Assembly: GCF_017497975.1 (NCBI RefSeq)
Contig: NZ_JAGDEL010000002.1
Coordinates: 248,001 to 312,000, forward strand
Direction: 5' to 3'
Length of the DNA stretch: 64,000 nucleotides
Origin: Metabacillus bambusae
Lineage (GTDB): Bacteria > Bacillota > Bacilli > Bacillales > Bacillaceae
In this document: positions 7,278 to 16,991 of the stretch, one piece after another
How the letters are laid out: each line of letters starts with the position of its first letter
How positions within the stretch are numbered: position 1 is the stretch's first letter
Made by a program: the position numbers and the translations under genes
The notes under the pieces: generated by a model
Told to the model about the DNA's origin: nothing
Database searches by the model: none
What the model saw: only the letters and a program-made list of their open reading frames with translations

Positions 7278-9131
7278 TTGAGAAGTTTATTTGGATGGAT
7301 TTGTGTAATAATAATGGTTCCAATTTTTCTTTTCAGTGGTTTCATAGCTGGTAAAGAATCAAAAGCTATTAAAGGGTTAGGAACTGTTTTAGATGAGAAG
7401 ATTCCAATTGAATCTGTTGAACTACCACAAAACAGTTTTATCTTTGATCATGATGGTCAGCTTATCTCGGAAATAACCTCACAGCAGCAAAACCGTACTT
7501 ATATAAAATACAGTGATATTCCCGAGGTTGTTAAAACCATATATATTGAGTCCGAGGATAAACGTTTTTTTGAACATATAGGATTTGATGCTGCAGGAAT
7601 GCTAAGAGCAGTTTTTATCAATGCGCAATCTCAATCTATTGAGCAGGGTGGAAGTACGATTACTCAGCAGCTTGCTCGAAATGTTTATTTATCTTTTGAA
7701 CAAACCTATAATCGAAAGCTAAGTGAGCTTCTTTATTCTTATCAACTTGAAAAAAACTTTACGAAAGAACAAATTTTTGAAGGCTATTTAAATGCGATTT
7801 ACTTTGGTAATGGTGCTTATGGGATTGGCACTGCGGCAACACACTACTTTAATCGGCAAATTCAAGAACTTCATTTAGCTGAACTTGTGTTTATCAGTGC
7901 TATTCCAAATAATCCAACCTTGTATGATCCAATAAAAAACTTTGACAATACAAAGGATCGCCAGGAACGATTACTAAACTTGCTAAATCAGAACGGTACA
8001 ATTACAAAAGAAGAAATGGAAGAGGCGCTCCAATATCCAATTACTCTTTCTATAAAAGAAAGAGTCGATACGCAAGCTGATTACGTTACGTACGTTCATC
8101 AAGAATTAAAACAATTAATTTCAGAAAGCGAAGGCTATACTCAAAAACTAGCTGATGCAAAAAACAAAGTATTAATTGAGAATCAACTCACAGAACGTGT
8201 AAACAAGGTTGTCAGTCAAGGAGTTATTATTCATACAGCATTAGAATCTACCATACAAAAGAAACTTGTGAACGCTATTGATCAGCATCTCCCTTCTAAT
8301 CAAGTGCAGGGAGCTGCCACTGTTATCGACCATCAATCCCATAAAATCGTTGCATTATCAGGTGGGAAGGATTATGAGAAATATTCATTCAATCGAGCTT
8401 TTCAAGCATTTAGACAACCAGGTTCCGCGATTAAGCCGCTTCTTGACTATGCTCCATATATTGATATAACTGGAGCAACAGCTAAATCGAGAATTGATGC
8501 AGGATCCTTTTGTAAAAATGAATATTGTCCAGAAAATTACAGCGAGAAAAACTATGGGATGGTATCACTTGAAACAGCATTGAAATATTCGTATAACACC
8601 GCAGCAGTTCGAATGCTTGACGAGATTGGGATAAATGAGGGGTTTTCTTATTTACAACCATTTGGTTTTTCTTCTATATCTAAAGATGATTATAATAACC
8701 TTGCCGTGGCAATCGGTGGTTTTAAATATGGAGTTTCACCACTGGAATTGACGAGTGCGTATACAACTTTCGGAAATAACGGACTCTATTATGAAAATCA
8801 TACAATTGTTAAAGTTACAGACTTAACGGGAAAAACACTTTATGAATGGAAAGATACGCCTGTGAGGATTTGGAAGGAATCTACGAACGAGGAAATGCGA
8901 GAGTTATTAGCTGCTGTCGTGAAAAGTGGAACTGGACAAAAAGCATCTGTTTCAAGCACATATGTTGGTGGCAAAACCGGGACTTCAAACGATTATAAGG
9001 ATTTATGGTTTGTAGGTTTAACAGATACGTACACAGCCGGCATTTGGGTAGGTAAAGATAAGGGTGGAAATGTCAGTAATATCTATAATCAAGGTCCACA
9101 AATGCTTATATGGAGAGATGTGATGAAGTGA
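7278..9131 (+). CDS. pbpD: Class A penicillin-binding protein PBP4-like (PbpD)
   Basis: A 617-residue bifunctional peptidoglycan synthase with an N-terminal membrane anchor (residues 5-25). The glycosyltransferase domain shows SEDKRFFEH (catalytic Glu), QGGSTITQQLARN and a YLNAIYFGNGAYGIGTAA block. The transpeptidase has SAIK (catalytic Ser), SYNTAA (SxN) and KTGTS. Length and neighbours (kapD before, yuxK after) match B. subtilis PbpD (624 aa). It starts with TTG at 7278 behind a weak GAGTGTGA site, so translation may be poor or controlled. The duplicated structured element ends 40 nt upstream. Confidence 0.92.
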   Translation: MRSLFGWICVIIMVPIFLFSGFIAGKESKAIKGLGTVLDEKIPIESVELPQNSFIFDHDGQLISEITSQQQNRTYIKYSDIPEVVKTIYIESEDKRFFEHIGFDAAGMLRAVFINAQSQSIEQGGSTITQQLARNVYLSFEQTYNRKLSELLYSYQLEKNFTKEQIFEGYLNAIYFGNGAYGIGTAATHYFNRQIQELHLAELVFISAIPNNPTLYDPIKNFDNTKDRQERLLNLLNQNGTITKEEMEEALQYPITLSIKERVDTQADYVTYVHQELKQLISESEGYTQKLADAKNKVLIENQLTERVNKVVSQGVIIHTALESTIQKKLVNAIDQHLPSNQVQGAATVIDHQSHKIVALSGGKDYEKYSFNRAFQAFRQPGSAIKPLLDYAPYIDITGATAKSRIDAGSFCKNEYCPENYSEKNYGMVSLETALKYSYNTAAVRMLDEIGINEGFSYLQPFGFSSISKDDYNNLAVAIGGFKYGVSPLELTSAYTTFGNNGLYYENHTIVKVTDLTGKTLYEWKDTPVRIWKESTNEEMRELLAAVVKSGTGQKASVSSTYVGGKTGTSNDYKDLWFVGLTDTYTAGIWVGKDKGGNVSNIYNQGPQMLIWRDVMK

Positions 9132-9162
9132 TTCAATCACCTCCAATGAAAGAGGAATGCTC

Positions 9163-9567
9163 ATGAAAACATCAGCAGACCCAATCTTGCTGTTCGATGG
9201 GGTATGTCGATTTTGTAATCAATCTGTACAATTTGTCATTCGTCATGATAAACATGGAAAATTTAAATTTGCTGCTCTACAATCGCCGATTGGAAAACAA
9301 CTATTAAAGAAGTATAACCTCCCAACAAATGACTTTAGCAGCTTCGTCTTGCTCAAGGGAAATTCATGCTACACAAAATCAACAGCAGCATTACAGGTTT
9401 GCTTAGGATTAGGTGGACTATGGCGGATTCTTTCTTTACTTATTGTGATACCTAAACCGCTTCGTGATGGAATCTACAATCTTGTTGCAAAAAATAGATA
9501 CAAATGGTTCGGCAAGAACGATCATTGTATGATTCCTACCCCCGAAGTCCGCAAACGATTTTTGTAA
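9163..9567 (+). CDS. yuxK: YuxK, DCC-family thiol-disulfide oxidoreductase (DUF393)
   Basis: A 134-residue protein opening with LLFDGVCRFCNQ, the DxxCxxC signature of the DCC family, followed by the typical FAALQSPIGKQLL block and a C-terminal helical segment. The family has a thioredoxin-like fold; substrates are unknown. The ATG at 9163 lies 7 nt after AGAGG, whereas the in-frame ATG at 9157 is too close. It starts 31 nt after pbpD and probably shares its transcript. Confidence 0.85.
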   Translation: MKTSADPILLFDGVCRFCNQSVQFVIRHDKHGKFKFAALQSPIGKQLLKKYNLPTNDFSSFVLLKGNSCYTKSTAALQVCLGLGGLWRILSLLIVIPKPLRDGIYNLVAKNRYKWFGKNDHCMIPTPEVRKRFL

Positions 9568-9572
9568 TACCT

Positions 9573-9622
9573 CTAGATGCCTAGCGCTTATCCATAGTAC
9601 TAGAATTACATTATTTTCCTGA
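9573..9622. repeat. 3' relic of the GCGCTTATCCACAG repeat family
   Basis: GCGCTTATCCATAGTACTAG and the following AATT...TTTCCTGAAC match the last 45 nt of the repeats at 10.5, 40.5 and 62.5 kb with several changes. The 5' part is missing. Confidence 0.6.
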
Positions 9623-9624
9623 AC

Positions 9625-9667
9625 AAAAAAAAGATGGAGTCGATATTTTATCGACTCCATCTTTTTT
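9625..9667. terminator. Bidirectional terminator between yuxK and yufK
   Basis: A 15-bp perfect stem (AAGATGGAGTCGATA and complement) is flanked by A8 and T6, so it serves both convergent genes. Confidence 0.9.
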
Positions 9668-10223
9668 ATACAGGCAAACTAGCCATTATACTATTATATA
9701 GTCTAAAACATAAATATAAGGTCCCTAAAATAAATGTAAACCACACTAACACATGAAATAACACTAAACCGATCAATGAAGCTGAAGTAAGCGAACTGCT
9801 AATTTTATAAACAATATACACAAAGTAAAAGATTGTTGCTACGAGAAATATCCCGATAATTGCTATTGGATATTGAATTGCAATTAAAGAAATAGCACCA
9901 CCAATTAAGTAAAATGCTGATCCACCTCTTATTTGTGTAAGATTCTCACCAGCAACATCTTTTGAAAAAAATAAAAGTGAAAGCTCAGTAATTGTATTTG
10001 CAATTAATTTCAGTGCTGAAAAAACCATGAAATAAAGTAAGGCAAATACCGTAAATAATGCTAACTTGATCCCATTATTCGAGAAGAATTCCAACATTCC
10101 ATCATAAATTCCTAACACTTGCAAATAATCAATGACGATCATGACAGTTGCAATCGATAATGATGTACTAAACAATAAGATTGTTATTAGTGGAAAGTAA
10201 CTAGTAAAATATGTATTTTTCAT
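9666..10223 (-). CDS. yufK: YufK-like integral membrane protein (DUF5366)
   Basis: A 185-residue membrane protein with about five hydrophobic helices, starting MKNTYFTSYFPLITILLFSTS. Its position between yuxK and the mrp region and its length match B. subtilis YufK. Function unknown. The ATG at 10223 is 7 nt from GGGG; the in-frame ATG at 10229 is too close. Confidence 0.8.
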   Translation of the reverse strand: MKNTYFTSYFPLITILLFSTSLSIATVMIVIDYLQVLGIYDGMLEFFSNNGIKLALFTVFALLYFMVFSALKLIANTITELSLLFFSKDVAGENLTQIRGGSAFYLIGGAISLIAIQYPIAIIGIFLVATIFYFVYIVYKISSSLTSASLIGLVLFHVLVWFTFILGTLYLCFRLYNSIMASLPV

Positions 10224-10406
10224 TTTCATTCCCCAATTTTGTTAAATAACCTTCGACATTTTCAATAAATTTCTTCACTATTATGTATCAGTGATCTCAA
10301 TTTGACAAGCAAAATTGACAGATTATTGAAGATTTTCCCCATTAAATTATACAAAAAATATAAGTAGATACTTTTCTCTCTGTATGTTTAGGTTTTTCAC
10401 ATCTAA

Positions 10407-10574
10407 AGAACAAAAGCGCAAGCGCCTTGATCAGCCTAAGGCAAATAAGATGATTTAGAATAGAAGGCGTTCTTTGCCTTCAATTCTAAATTAGCTTATG
10501 ACCTCGAGGGGCTAGGCGCTGGAGCTGGATGTCGTGCGCTTATCCACAGTTCAAGAATTTTACAATTTCCTAAA
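10407..10574. repeat. Dispersed repeat family R1, copy A
   Basis: About 168 bp from AGAACAAAAGCGCAAGCGCC to CAATTTCCTA. The middle contains an inverted repeat (TTTAGAATAGAAGGC...GCCTTCAATTCTAAA) and a GGGGCTAGGCGCTGGAGCTG segment. Copies B (40.36 kb) and C (62.36 kb) share the whole length. No protein is encoded. It looks like a miniature mobile or extragenic palindromic element. Confidence 0.85.
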
Positions 10575-10579
10575 CGATA

Positions 10580-10612
10580 AAAAAACAGAATGTAGATTCT
10601 TTTACATCCTGT
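10580..10612 (-). terminator. Terminator of the small gene ending at 10612
   Basis: On the minus strand ACAGGATGTA pairs with TACATTCTGT around a 9-nt loop and is followed by TTTTTT. Confidence 0.75.
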
Positions 10613-10839
10613 CAACGAGCAACAACGCGAACATATTCACGTGGCTTAAATTTTTCGAATACATTTGCTTCTTTTGTTAAAAAACCTATTGGTGTTTCTG
10701 TATCTGTTAACTGAAGTATTGACTCTTCGAAATTAGTTGAATCGACATAATCTCTTTTTACTTTTTCATTCATATACCAAGCACTACCAAACATGGATGA
10801 AAACATGCATCCGGCGACTAGAATTTTCATTTTTTTCAT
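10612..10839 (-). CDS. Small membrane-anchored or secreted protein (YufS position)
   Basis: A 75-residue protein starting MKKMKILVAGCMFSSMFG, a short positively charged N-terminus and hydrophobic segment that could be an uncleaved anchor or signal peptide; a Cys at residue 11 is not in a clear lipobox. The rest is polar with a basic C-terminus. It is divergent from mrpA, where B. subtilis carries yufS of similar size, so orthology is possible but unproven. GAGGTGATTCC precedes the ATG. Confidence 0.6.
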   Translation of the reverse strand: MKKMKILVAGCMFSSMFGSAWYMNEKVKRDYVDSTNFEESILQLTDTETPIGFLTKEANVFEKFKPREYVRVVAR

Positions 10840-11167
10840 GGAATCACCTCAAAATTTAGGATGCTCCTAAATCTTAAGAATATACAAGTTAGCAAAAATT
10901 TGTTATCATTTTTATGTTCATATGAACTTGAAATGATACATATTTCTCTATTATTTCATAGTAACCTATTAACTGGAACATAATAAATCAGTAAAAGTAA
11001 AGTCCAATTCACCTTAGTATTAAAAATTTGTGTAACTTGCTTGGTCCAATTTATTTAAAAATTAGGCTAGTTGCATAACTCAAATTTCCCTTTATTTTGC
11101 CGGGGATGTCATTCGTTTTGTATGACAACTATTATTATTATTGCCCATACTGTAAGGAGGTTAAAAG
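10840..11167. other. Regulatory gap before mrpA, with inverted repeats
   Basis: This 328-nt gap between divergent genes contains ATTTAGGA/TCCTAAAT with a 3-nt loop (10854-10872) and a larger nested palindrome at 10904-10938. No gene is seen. I found no convincing promoter hexamers for mrpA. The region is the likely control point for both genes. Confidence 0.5.
10904..10938. promoter_or_regulatory. Operator-like nested palindrome upstream of mrp
   Basis: A perfect 12-bp palindrome GTTCATATGAAC is flanked by a second pair of arms, TATCATTT on the left and AAATGATA on the right. Such symmetry is typical of a dimeric regulator site. It lies 230 nt before mrpA and 65 nt before the divergent small gene. 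Confidence 0.45.
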
Positions 11168-13573
11168 ATGACATTACTACATGTGGCAATTTTATCACCT
11201 TTTATATTTGCCATACTTGTTCCCTTTCTGTATAAACGTTTTCGTAACATTCATACAGGTTGGTTTGTTTTAGTTTTACCAATCCTGCTTTTTGTTTACT
11301 TTGTTCAATTCATTGATACGACAATGAACGGTGATACAATAAGCAATACAGCCAATTGGATCCCATCTCTTGGCATTAACTTTACTGCATACATAGATGG
11401 TTTAGGATTACTATTTGCCTTACTCATCACTGGAATTGGTGCACTTGTTATTCTTTATTCGATTTATTATTTATCAAAAGAAAAAGAACAATTAAATAAT
11501 TTTTATGTTTATTTGTTAATGTTTATGGGTGCTATGCTAGGTGTCGTATTATCGGATAACTTAATTGTCCTTTATACATTTTGGGAATTTACATCACTTT
11601 CATCATTCCTTTTAATTGGTTATTGGTACAAACGGGAGAAATCACGCTACGGAGCACAAAAATCAATGCTGATTACGATCTTTGGCGGACTGCTTATGCT
11701 CGGAGGATTTATCATGTTGTACATCATGACAAACTCCTTTAGCATAAGGGAAATTATTGAACAAGTTCCTGAGATTGCTCAGCATGACTTATTCGTTCCT
11801 GCGTTAGTCCTTATCCTCTTTGGTGCATTTACGAAATCTGCTCAATTTCCATTTTATATTTGGTTACCAGATGCCATGGAGGCACCTACACCTGTAAGTG
11901 CTTATTTACACTCGGCAACCATGGTTAAAGCAGGGATTTATTTAGTTGCCAGATTTAGCCCAGTATTTTCAGGAGAGCCTGAATGGTTTTGGATCGTATC
12001 ATCCTTTGGTATCTTTACAATGTTCTGGGGTTCCTTTAATGCTGTTAAACAAACAGATTTAAAAGGGATTTTAGCATTCTCAACAGTCAGTCAACTAGGA
12101 ATGATTATGTCAATGTTAGGTGTTGGATCAGCAGCCCTTGCACTTGATGCAATAGATGATAGTTATTATACAGTTGCAACTCTCGCAGCAGTCTTTCATT
12201 TAATTAATCATGCTACATTTAAAGGAAGCTTATTTATGGTCGTGGGTATCATTGATCATGAAACAGGTACTCGTGATATCCGAAAACTTGGCGGACTTAT
12301 GAGCTTCATGCCGATTACCTTTACAATATCAATCATTGGGGCATTCTCAATGGCAGGCTTACCACCTTTTAACGGTTTTTTAAGTAAAGAGATGTTCTTT
12401 ACTAGTATGATACGTGTTCTTGAAATGGATGTTTTCAACTTAGAAACACTGGGAATTTTGTTCCCTATTATTGCTTGGATCGGAAGTATATTCACGTTTA
12501 TTTACAGTATGGTTTTAGTATTTAAAACATTTACAGGAAAATATCAACCTGAAAAACTTGAGAAAAAGCCACATGAGGCACCATTCGGTATGCTTATTTC
12601 ACCGATTATTCTAGCGTCACTTGTGATTATTTTCTTTTTCTTTCCTAACTTACTAGCTTACACAATTATTGAACCAGCAATGGCATCAATATTGCCTAAC
12701 CTACTAAATGATGGGGACCATTTTCATGTTCACATCAGTCAATGGCATGGTCCAAATTTAGAGCTTTATATGACAATTGGTGTAATCTCGTTAGGAACAA
12801 TTGGCTACTACTTACTAAGAAAATGGCGAGGTATTTATCGTATTGTACCTGAAAAACTAACGTTAAATAAAGGCTATGATGCAGCATTGTATCAACTCGA
12901 TAAATCGTCCTTTAAACTAACAAGATTATACATGACAGGATTTATTCGCGATTATTTAGCGTATATCTTTACATTCTTCATCATTATTTTAGGAACTACT
13001 CTTGTTGTTAAGGATGGATTTTCATTTTCATTAGATGGAACAGCACCAATTGGAATTTATGAAGCAGTTCTTGCTGTTGTTATGGTGATTGGAACCATTA
13101 CCGTCTTGTTTTCTAAATCACGTTTAACAGCTATCATCGCACTTGGTTCAGTAGGTTATTCCTTATCGCTCTTTTTCGTACTATTTAGAGCACCTGATCT
13201 AGCACTTACACAATTATGTGTGGAAACCGTCTCTGTTGCGCTGTTTTTACTTTGTTTTTACCATTTACCTGAGTTTAAGAGGAAGGAAAAAAAGCTTCGT
13301 TTTAAATTAACTAATCTGCTAATTTCCTTAGGTGTAGGAACAATTGTTACACTCATCGCATTATCAGCTAACAGTCAACGTGTTTCAGATACAATTGCTA
13401 AGTACTTCATCGAAAACAGTTACACATTAGCAGGCGGTAAAAATATGGTCAATGTAATCCTTGTAGATTTTAGAGGATTTGATACCTTATTTGAAATAAC
13501 AGTGCTCGGAATTGCCTCATTAGGAATTTACGGCATGATTCGTCTTCATGTCAAAAAGGAGGAAGAAGGGTGA
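11168..13573 (+). CDS. mrpA: Mrp Na+/H+ antiporter subunit A
   Basis: An 801-residue polytopic protein (about 20 membrane helices), the largest subunit of the Mrp cation/proton antiporter, related to complex I subunit NuoL. The central proton-conducting domain shows FWEFTSLSSFLLIGYW, WLPDAMEAPTPVSAYLHSATMVKAG and HATFKGSLFM; the C-terminal extension (from about 580) carries the MrpA-specific and MrpB-like part. AAGGAGG precedes the ATG by 7 nt. It overlaps mrpB by 4 nt, opening a seven-gene operon that gives Na+ and alkali resistance. Confidence 0.95.
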   Translation: MTLLHVAILSPFIFAILVPFLYKRFRNIHTGWFVLVLPILLFVYFVQFIDTTMNGDTISNTANWIPSLGINFTAYIDGLGLLFALLITGIGALVILYSIYYLSKEKEQLNNFYVYLLMFMGAMLGVVLSDNLIVLYTFWEFTSLSSFLLIGYWYKREKSRYGAQKSMLITIFGGLLMLGGFIMLYIMTNSFSIREIIEQVPEIAQHDLFVPALVLILFGAFTKSAQFPFYIWLPDAMEAPTPVSAYLHSATMVKAGIYLVARFSPVFSGEPEWFWIVSSFGIFTMFWGSFNAVKQTDLKGILAFSTVSQLGMIMSMLGVGSAALALDAIDDSYYTVATLAAVFHLINHATFKGSLFMVVGIIDHETGTRDIRKLGGLMSFMPITFTISIIGAFSMAGLPPFNGFLSKEMFFTSMIRVLEMDVFNLETLGILFPIIAWIGSIFTFIYSMVLVFKTFTGKYQPEKLEKKPHEAPFGMLISPIILASLVIIFFFFPNLLAYTIIEPAMASILPNLLNDGDHFHVHISQWHGPNLELYMTIGVISLGTIGYYLLRKWRGIYRIVPEKLTLNKGYDAALYQLDKSSFKLTRLYMTGFIRDYLAYIFTFFIIILGTTLVVKDGFSFSLDGTAPIGIYEAVLAVVMVIGTITVLFSKSRLTAIIALGSVGYSLSLFFVLFRAPDLALTQLCVETVSVALFLLCFYHLPEFKRKEKKLRFKLTNLLISLGVGTIVTLIALSANSQRVSDTIAKYFIENSYTLAGGKNMVNVILVDFRGFDTLFEITVLGIASLGIYGMIRLHVKKEEEG

Positions 13574-14007
13574 AAAAAACGAACATTAAAACAAACGATC
13601 TTATTTTTCAAACCGTAACAAAGGTTGTCGTGTTCATCATTATTATTTATTCGTTACACCTCTTCTTTTCGGGACACTATACCCCTGGTGGAGGCTTCAT
13701 TGGCGGACTAATGACCGCCTCAGCTATTGTACTTTTACTATTAGCATTTGATATAGAAACCGTTGTGAATACATTGCCAATTGACTATATTAAAATGACG
13801 GCAACTGGCTTACTTATTGCTTTATTAACTGGGATTGGCTCATTTTTCTTTGATGTTCCATTTTTAACACATACATTTAGCTATGTAGATCTCCCAGTCC
13901 TTGGGAAAACATCATTGGCAACAGCTGTCCTATTTGACCTTGGTGTTTATCTCGTTGTTATTGGTGTCACAATGACCATTATCCAAACGATTGGAGAGAC
14001 GGAATAA
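13570..14007 (+). CDS. mrpB: Mrp antiporter subunit B
   Basis: A 145-residue protein with four predicted helices and the conserved HYTPGGGFIGGLMTA loop of MrpB/MnhB. It starts with GTG inside the end of mrpA behind GGAGGAAGAAGGG, which implies translational coupling, and overlaps mrpC at its stop. Confidence 0.94.
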   Translation: MKKTNIKTNDLIFQTVTKVVVFIIIIYSLHLFFSGHYTPGGGFIGGLMTASAIVLLLLAFDIETVVNTLPIDYIKMTATGLLIALLTGIGSFFFDVPFLTHTFSYVDLPVLGKTSLATAVLFDLGVYLVVIGVTMTIIQTIGETE

Positions 14008-14348
14008 TGGAAGTATTAATGTCTATTGTTGTTGGAATTTTGTTTAGTGCTGCCGTATATTTAATGCTGTCTAAAAGCTTATTACGCATCATTATTGGCA
14101 CTGGTTTGCTAAGCCATGGTGCACATCTATTAATATTAACAATGGGTGGACTAAAACAAGGAGCTGCTCCACTGCTTGGTGAACATGCTCAAAGTTATGT
14201 TGATCCGCTTCCACAAGCTCTTATTTTAACGGCTATCGTTATTAGCTTCGGGGTTACATCATTTTTCCTCGTCCTAGCGTATCGCTCCTATCAGGAGCTT
14301 GGAACAGATGATATGGATCAACTAAGGGGAAATGATCAATATGAGTAA
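14007..14348 (+). CDS. mrpC: Mrp antiporter subunit C
   Basis: A 113-residue NuoK-like subunit with three helices and the family block DPLPQALILTAIVISFG. It overlaps mrpB by 1 nt and mrpD by 8 nt, so expression is coupled. Length matches the family. Confidence 0.94.
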   Translation: MEVLMSIVVGILFSAAVYLMLSKSLLRIIIGTGLLSHGAHLLILTMGGLKQGAAPLLGEHAQSYVDPLPQALILTAIVISFGVTSFFLVLAYRSYQELGTDDMDQLRGNDQYE

Positions 14349-15822
14349 CTTAATTATCTTACCAATCGTCATACCGTTATTAACTGGGATTATCTTAATC
14401 TTTTTCAACAAAAACATTAAGATCCAGAAGTGGCTTAGTCTTATAGCCTCTCTAGCTGGAATCGTTGTTGCTGGTTCCATTGTTCAAACTGTTCACATAA
14501 AAGGAATCCAGACGTTAGAGATAGGGAACTGGAAGGCACCCTATGGCATTGTATTTGTGGCAGATATGTATTCTAGCTTATTAGTGCTAACAACAAGTAT
14601 TATTGCTTTTACATCATTGTTGTTTGCATTTTCATCTATAAGTGCCGAAAGAGAAAAGTATTACTTTTATTCAGGGGTACAATTTCTTATTTTAGGTGTA
14701 ACAGGTGCTTTTCTTACTGGTGACATTTTTAACTTATTTGTTTTCTTCGAGGTTATGCTCATGTCATCATATCTGTTGATTGTTCTAGGAAGTACGAAAA
14801 TACAGCTACGTGAATCAATTAAATACATCCTTGTCAATGTTATTTCTTCCGCGCTTTTCGTTATTGCTGTGGCATACCTTTATGCAGTAACTGGTACGTT
14901 AAACATGGCTGATTTAAGTGTGAGAATAGCTGAAATGGGACAATCGGGATTATTAACCGTTATCTCGATCTTATTTTTAATTGTATTTGGTCTTAAGGGA
15001 GCGCTTTTCCCACTTTATTTTTGGCTGCCTGGTTCATACCAAGCACCACCGTCAGTTGTTACAGCTCTATTTGGGGCATTGTTAACTAAGGTAGGAATTT
15101 ACTCGATTACACGAGTTTACACACTTATTTTTTATCACGATACTTCCTTTACACATCAAATCTTAGCTTGGTTATCAGCTTTGACGATCATATTCGGTGT
15201 CATCGGAGCTATTGCCTACTGGGATATTAAGAAAATTGTAATTTACAATATTATCACAGCAGTCGGGGTCATTCTGTTTGGTATAGCAGCTAACACGCCA
15301 GAGTCTGTTGAAGGTTCTGTCTACTATTTAGTCCATGATATGATCATTAAAGGTGCTTTGTTTTTCTTAGTTGGGGCAATTATCGCTGTAACTGGTACAA
15401 GTAATTTACGCAAGTTTAGTGGACTAATCGCAAATCATCCATTTTTAGGTTGGATGTTCTTTATAGCCGCTTTGTCTTTAGCAGGAATTCCTCCGTTTAG
15501 CGGTTTCGTAGGAAAACTAAAAATCGTTCAAGGTGGATTTGAAGCAGGTGAATACACAATTGCATTCATCGTCCTGCTATCGAGCTTACTAGTACTATAT
15601 TCGGTTATGAAAATCTTTATAAATGGCTTTTGGGGAGAACCGAAAGAAGAGATAATTACTAGAAAAGGATCGACAAAGGGTCTCCTATTACCAATTGTTA
15701 TCCTAATTACTTTAACTGTTGCATATGGTTTTGGGGTAGAATGGCTTTCACCTTATATTTCTCAAGCTGCCGATACTTTGCTTGATCCAACACTCTATAT
15801 ACAAGCCGTATTGAAGGAGTAG
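14341..15822 (+). CDS. mrpD: Mrp antiporter subunit D
   Basis: A 493-residue NuoM/NuoN-like subunit with about 14 helices; LFVFFEVMLMSSYLLIVL carries the conserved helix-5 Glu and LKGALFPLYFWLPGSYQAPP the helix-7 Lys region. The ATG at 14341 lies 10 nt after AAGGGGA; the in-frame ATG at 14332 is only 1 nt from that site. It ends directly at mrpE. Confidence 0.94.
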   Translation: MSNLIILPIVIPLLTGIILIFFNKNIKIQKWLSLIASLAGIVVAGSIVQTVHIKGIQTLEIGNWKAPYGIVFVADMYSSLLVLTTSIIAFTSLLFAFSSISAEREKYYFYSGVQFLILGVTGAFLTGDIFNLFVFFEVMLMSSYLLIVLGSTKIQLRESIKYILVNVISSALFVIAVAYLYAVTGTLNMADLSVRIAEMGQSGLLTVISILFLIVFGLKGALFPLYFWLPGSYQAPPSVVTALFGALLTKVGIYSITRVYTLIFYHDTSFTHQILAWLSALTIIFGVIGAIAYWDIKKIVIYNIITAVGVILFGIAANTPESVEGSVYYLVHDMIIKGALFFLVGAIIAVTGTSNLRKFSGLIANHPFLGWMFFIAALSLAGIPPFSGFVGKLKIVQGGFEAGEYTIAFIVLLSSLLVLYSVMKIFINGFWGEPKEEIITRKGSTKGLLLPIVILITLTVAYGFGVEWLSPYISQAADTLLDPTLYIQAVLKE

Positions 15823-15827
15823 TGAAT

Positions 15828-16304
15828 ATGGCATTTCAAATCTTACTTAACTTTTTTCTAGCGTTTATATGGATGTTTCTATCAAATGATTATTCTTCGT
15901 TGGCATTTTTTAAAGGTTATTTTTTTGGCGGACTCATTATGTTTGCACTTAGAAGGTTCTTTGATCATCGCTTCTATTTAATTAACGTGATTGCTGTCCT
16001 CAAGCTTTTCTTCATTTTTTGTAGTGAGCTTGTAAAAGCAAATATTGCTGTACTAAAAGTAATATTATCTCCAAGACTTTCGATGCGACCAGGCATTTTC
16101 GCATTAGAAACTGAGCTTGAGAAGGATTGGGAAATCACAGTCCTTTCTAATTTAATTACCTTAACGCCAGGAACTCTCGTTATAGAAGTATCTGAAGACA
16201 ATAAAACACTTTATATCCATGCGATGGATATTGATGATGTTGAGCAAGCACGACTCGATATTAAGAATACATTTGAAAAAGCTATCAAGGAGGTAAGCCG
16301 TTAA
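15828..16304 (+). CDS. mrpE: Mrp antiporter subunit E
   Basis: A 158-residue subunit opening MAFQILLNFF, same as B. subtilis MrpE, with N-terminal membrane helices and a cytoplasmic domain containing the family block SNLITLTPGTLVIEVSEDN. The ATG at 15828 is 8 nt from AAGGAG; a GTG at 15822 would be too close. It overlaps mrpF by 1 nt. Confidence 0.94.
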   Translation: MAFQILLNFFLAFIWMFLSNDYSSLAFFKGYFFGGLIMFALRRFFDHRFYLINVIAVLKLFFIFCSELVKANIAVLKVILSPRLSMRPGIFALETELEKDWEITVLSNLITLTPGTLVIEVSEDNKTLYIHAMDIDDVEQARLDIKNTFEKAIKEVSR

Positions 16305-16588
16305 TGTTTAAAATTGTCATAGGCCTCTCATTGCTCATTGTCGCGATTTCAACCTTATTATTTGTCTATCGCCTTGTAAAGGGGCCTACTACACCCGACA
16401 GAGTTATTGCACTTGATGCAATCGGAATAAACTTAATTGCAATAACGGCGATCATCTCTATTGCTCTTAATTCCAATGCTTTTGTTGAGATTATTCTATT
16501 ATTAGGGATTTTAGCCTTCATTGGAACGGTTGCTTTTTCTAAATGGCTGGAGAAAGGAGAAATCATCGAAAATGATCGAAATCAGTAA
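16304..16588 (+). CDS. mrpF: Mrp antiporter subunit F
   Basis: A 94-residue protein with three helices and the MrpF/MnhF block [36 protein letters not shown] precedes the ATG inside the end of mrpE. It overlaps mrpG by 17 nt. Confidence 0.94.
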   Translation: MFKIVIGLSLLIVAISTLLFVYRLVKGPTTPDRVIALDAIGINLIAITAIISIALNSNAFVEIILLLGILAFIGTVAFSKWLEKGEIIENDRNQ

Positions 16589-16928
16589 ATTCATTGTAGG
16601 TTTTCTCATTCTCCTTGGTGCATTATTTAGTTTAATTGCGGCGATTGGTGTTGTAAGGTTACCTGATACATACACACGTAACCATGCTGCATCCAAGAGT
16701 GCGACCTTAGGGGTTATAAGTATTCTGCTAGGATTATTTATGTATTATTTACTTATTGATCATCACGCTAATGCTAGAATCCTATTAGGTATCATATTCG
16801 TGTTTTTAACCTCTCCTGTTGCTGGTCATCTCATAATGAGGGCTGCATATAATAGTGGAGTTCCTTTATGGGAAAAAAGTGTTCGAGATGATTTAAAAAA
16901 GGCCAGAAAAGTCGAAAAAAGTAGGTGA
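16572..16928 (+). CDS. mrpG: Mrp antiporter subunit G
   Basis: A 118-residue protein with three helices and the MrpG/PhaG block [22 protein letters not shown]. The ATG at 16572 is placed after GGAGAAATC inside mrpF; the longer frame from 16521 lacks a ribosome site and exceeds family length. It is the last gene of the operon, and its TGA lies in the stem of the terminator. Confidence 0.93.
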   Translation: MIEISKFIVGFLILLGALFSLIAAIGVVRLPDTYTRNHAASKSATLGVISILLGLFMYYLLIDHHANARILLGIIFVFLTSPVAGHLIMRAAYNSGVPLWEKSVRDDLKKARKVEKSR

Positions 16929-16955
16929 GCGCTTTGCTCATCTACTTCTTTTTTG
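16918..16955 (+). terminator. Terminator of the mrp operon
   Basis: AGTAGGTGAGC pairs with GCTCATCTACT around a 5-nt loop, followed by TCTTTTTT. The mrpG stop codon is in the left arm. Confidence 0.88.
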
Positions 16956-16991
16956 TACTAATATTTATAGAAAAGGAGCGTAGACATTCAG

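Noticed and set aside
9130-9150. GGAGGTGA on the minus strand between pbpD and yuxK
   Set aside because: The frame behind it is antisense to pbpD and lacks a plausible product.
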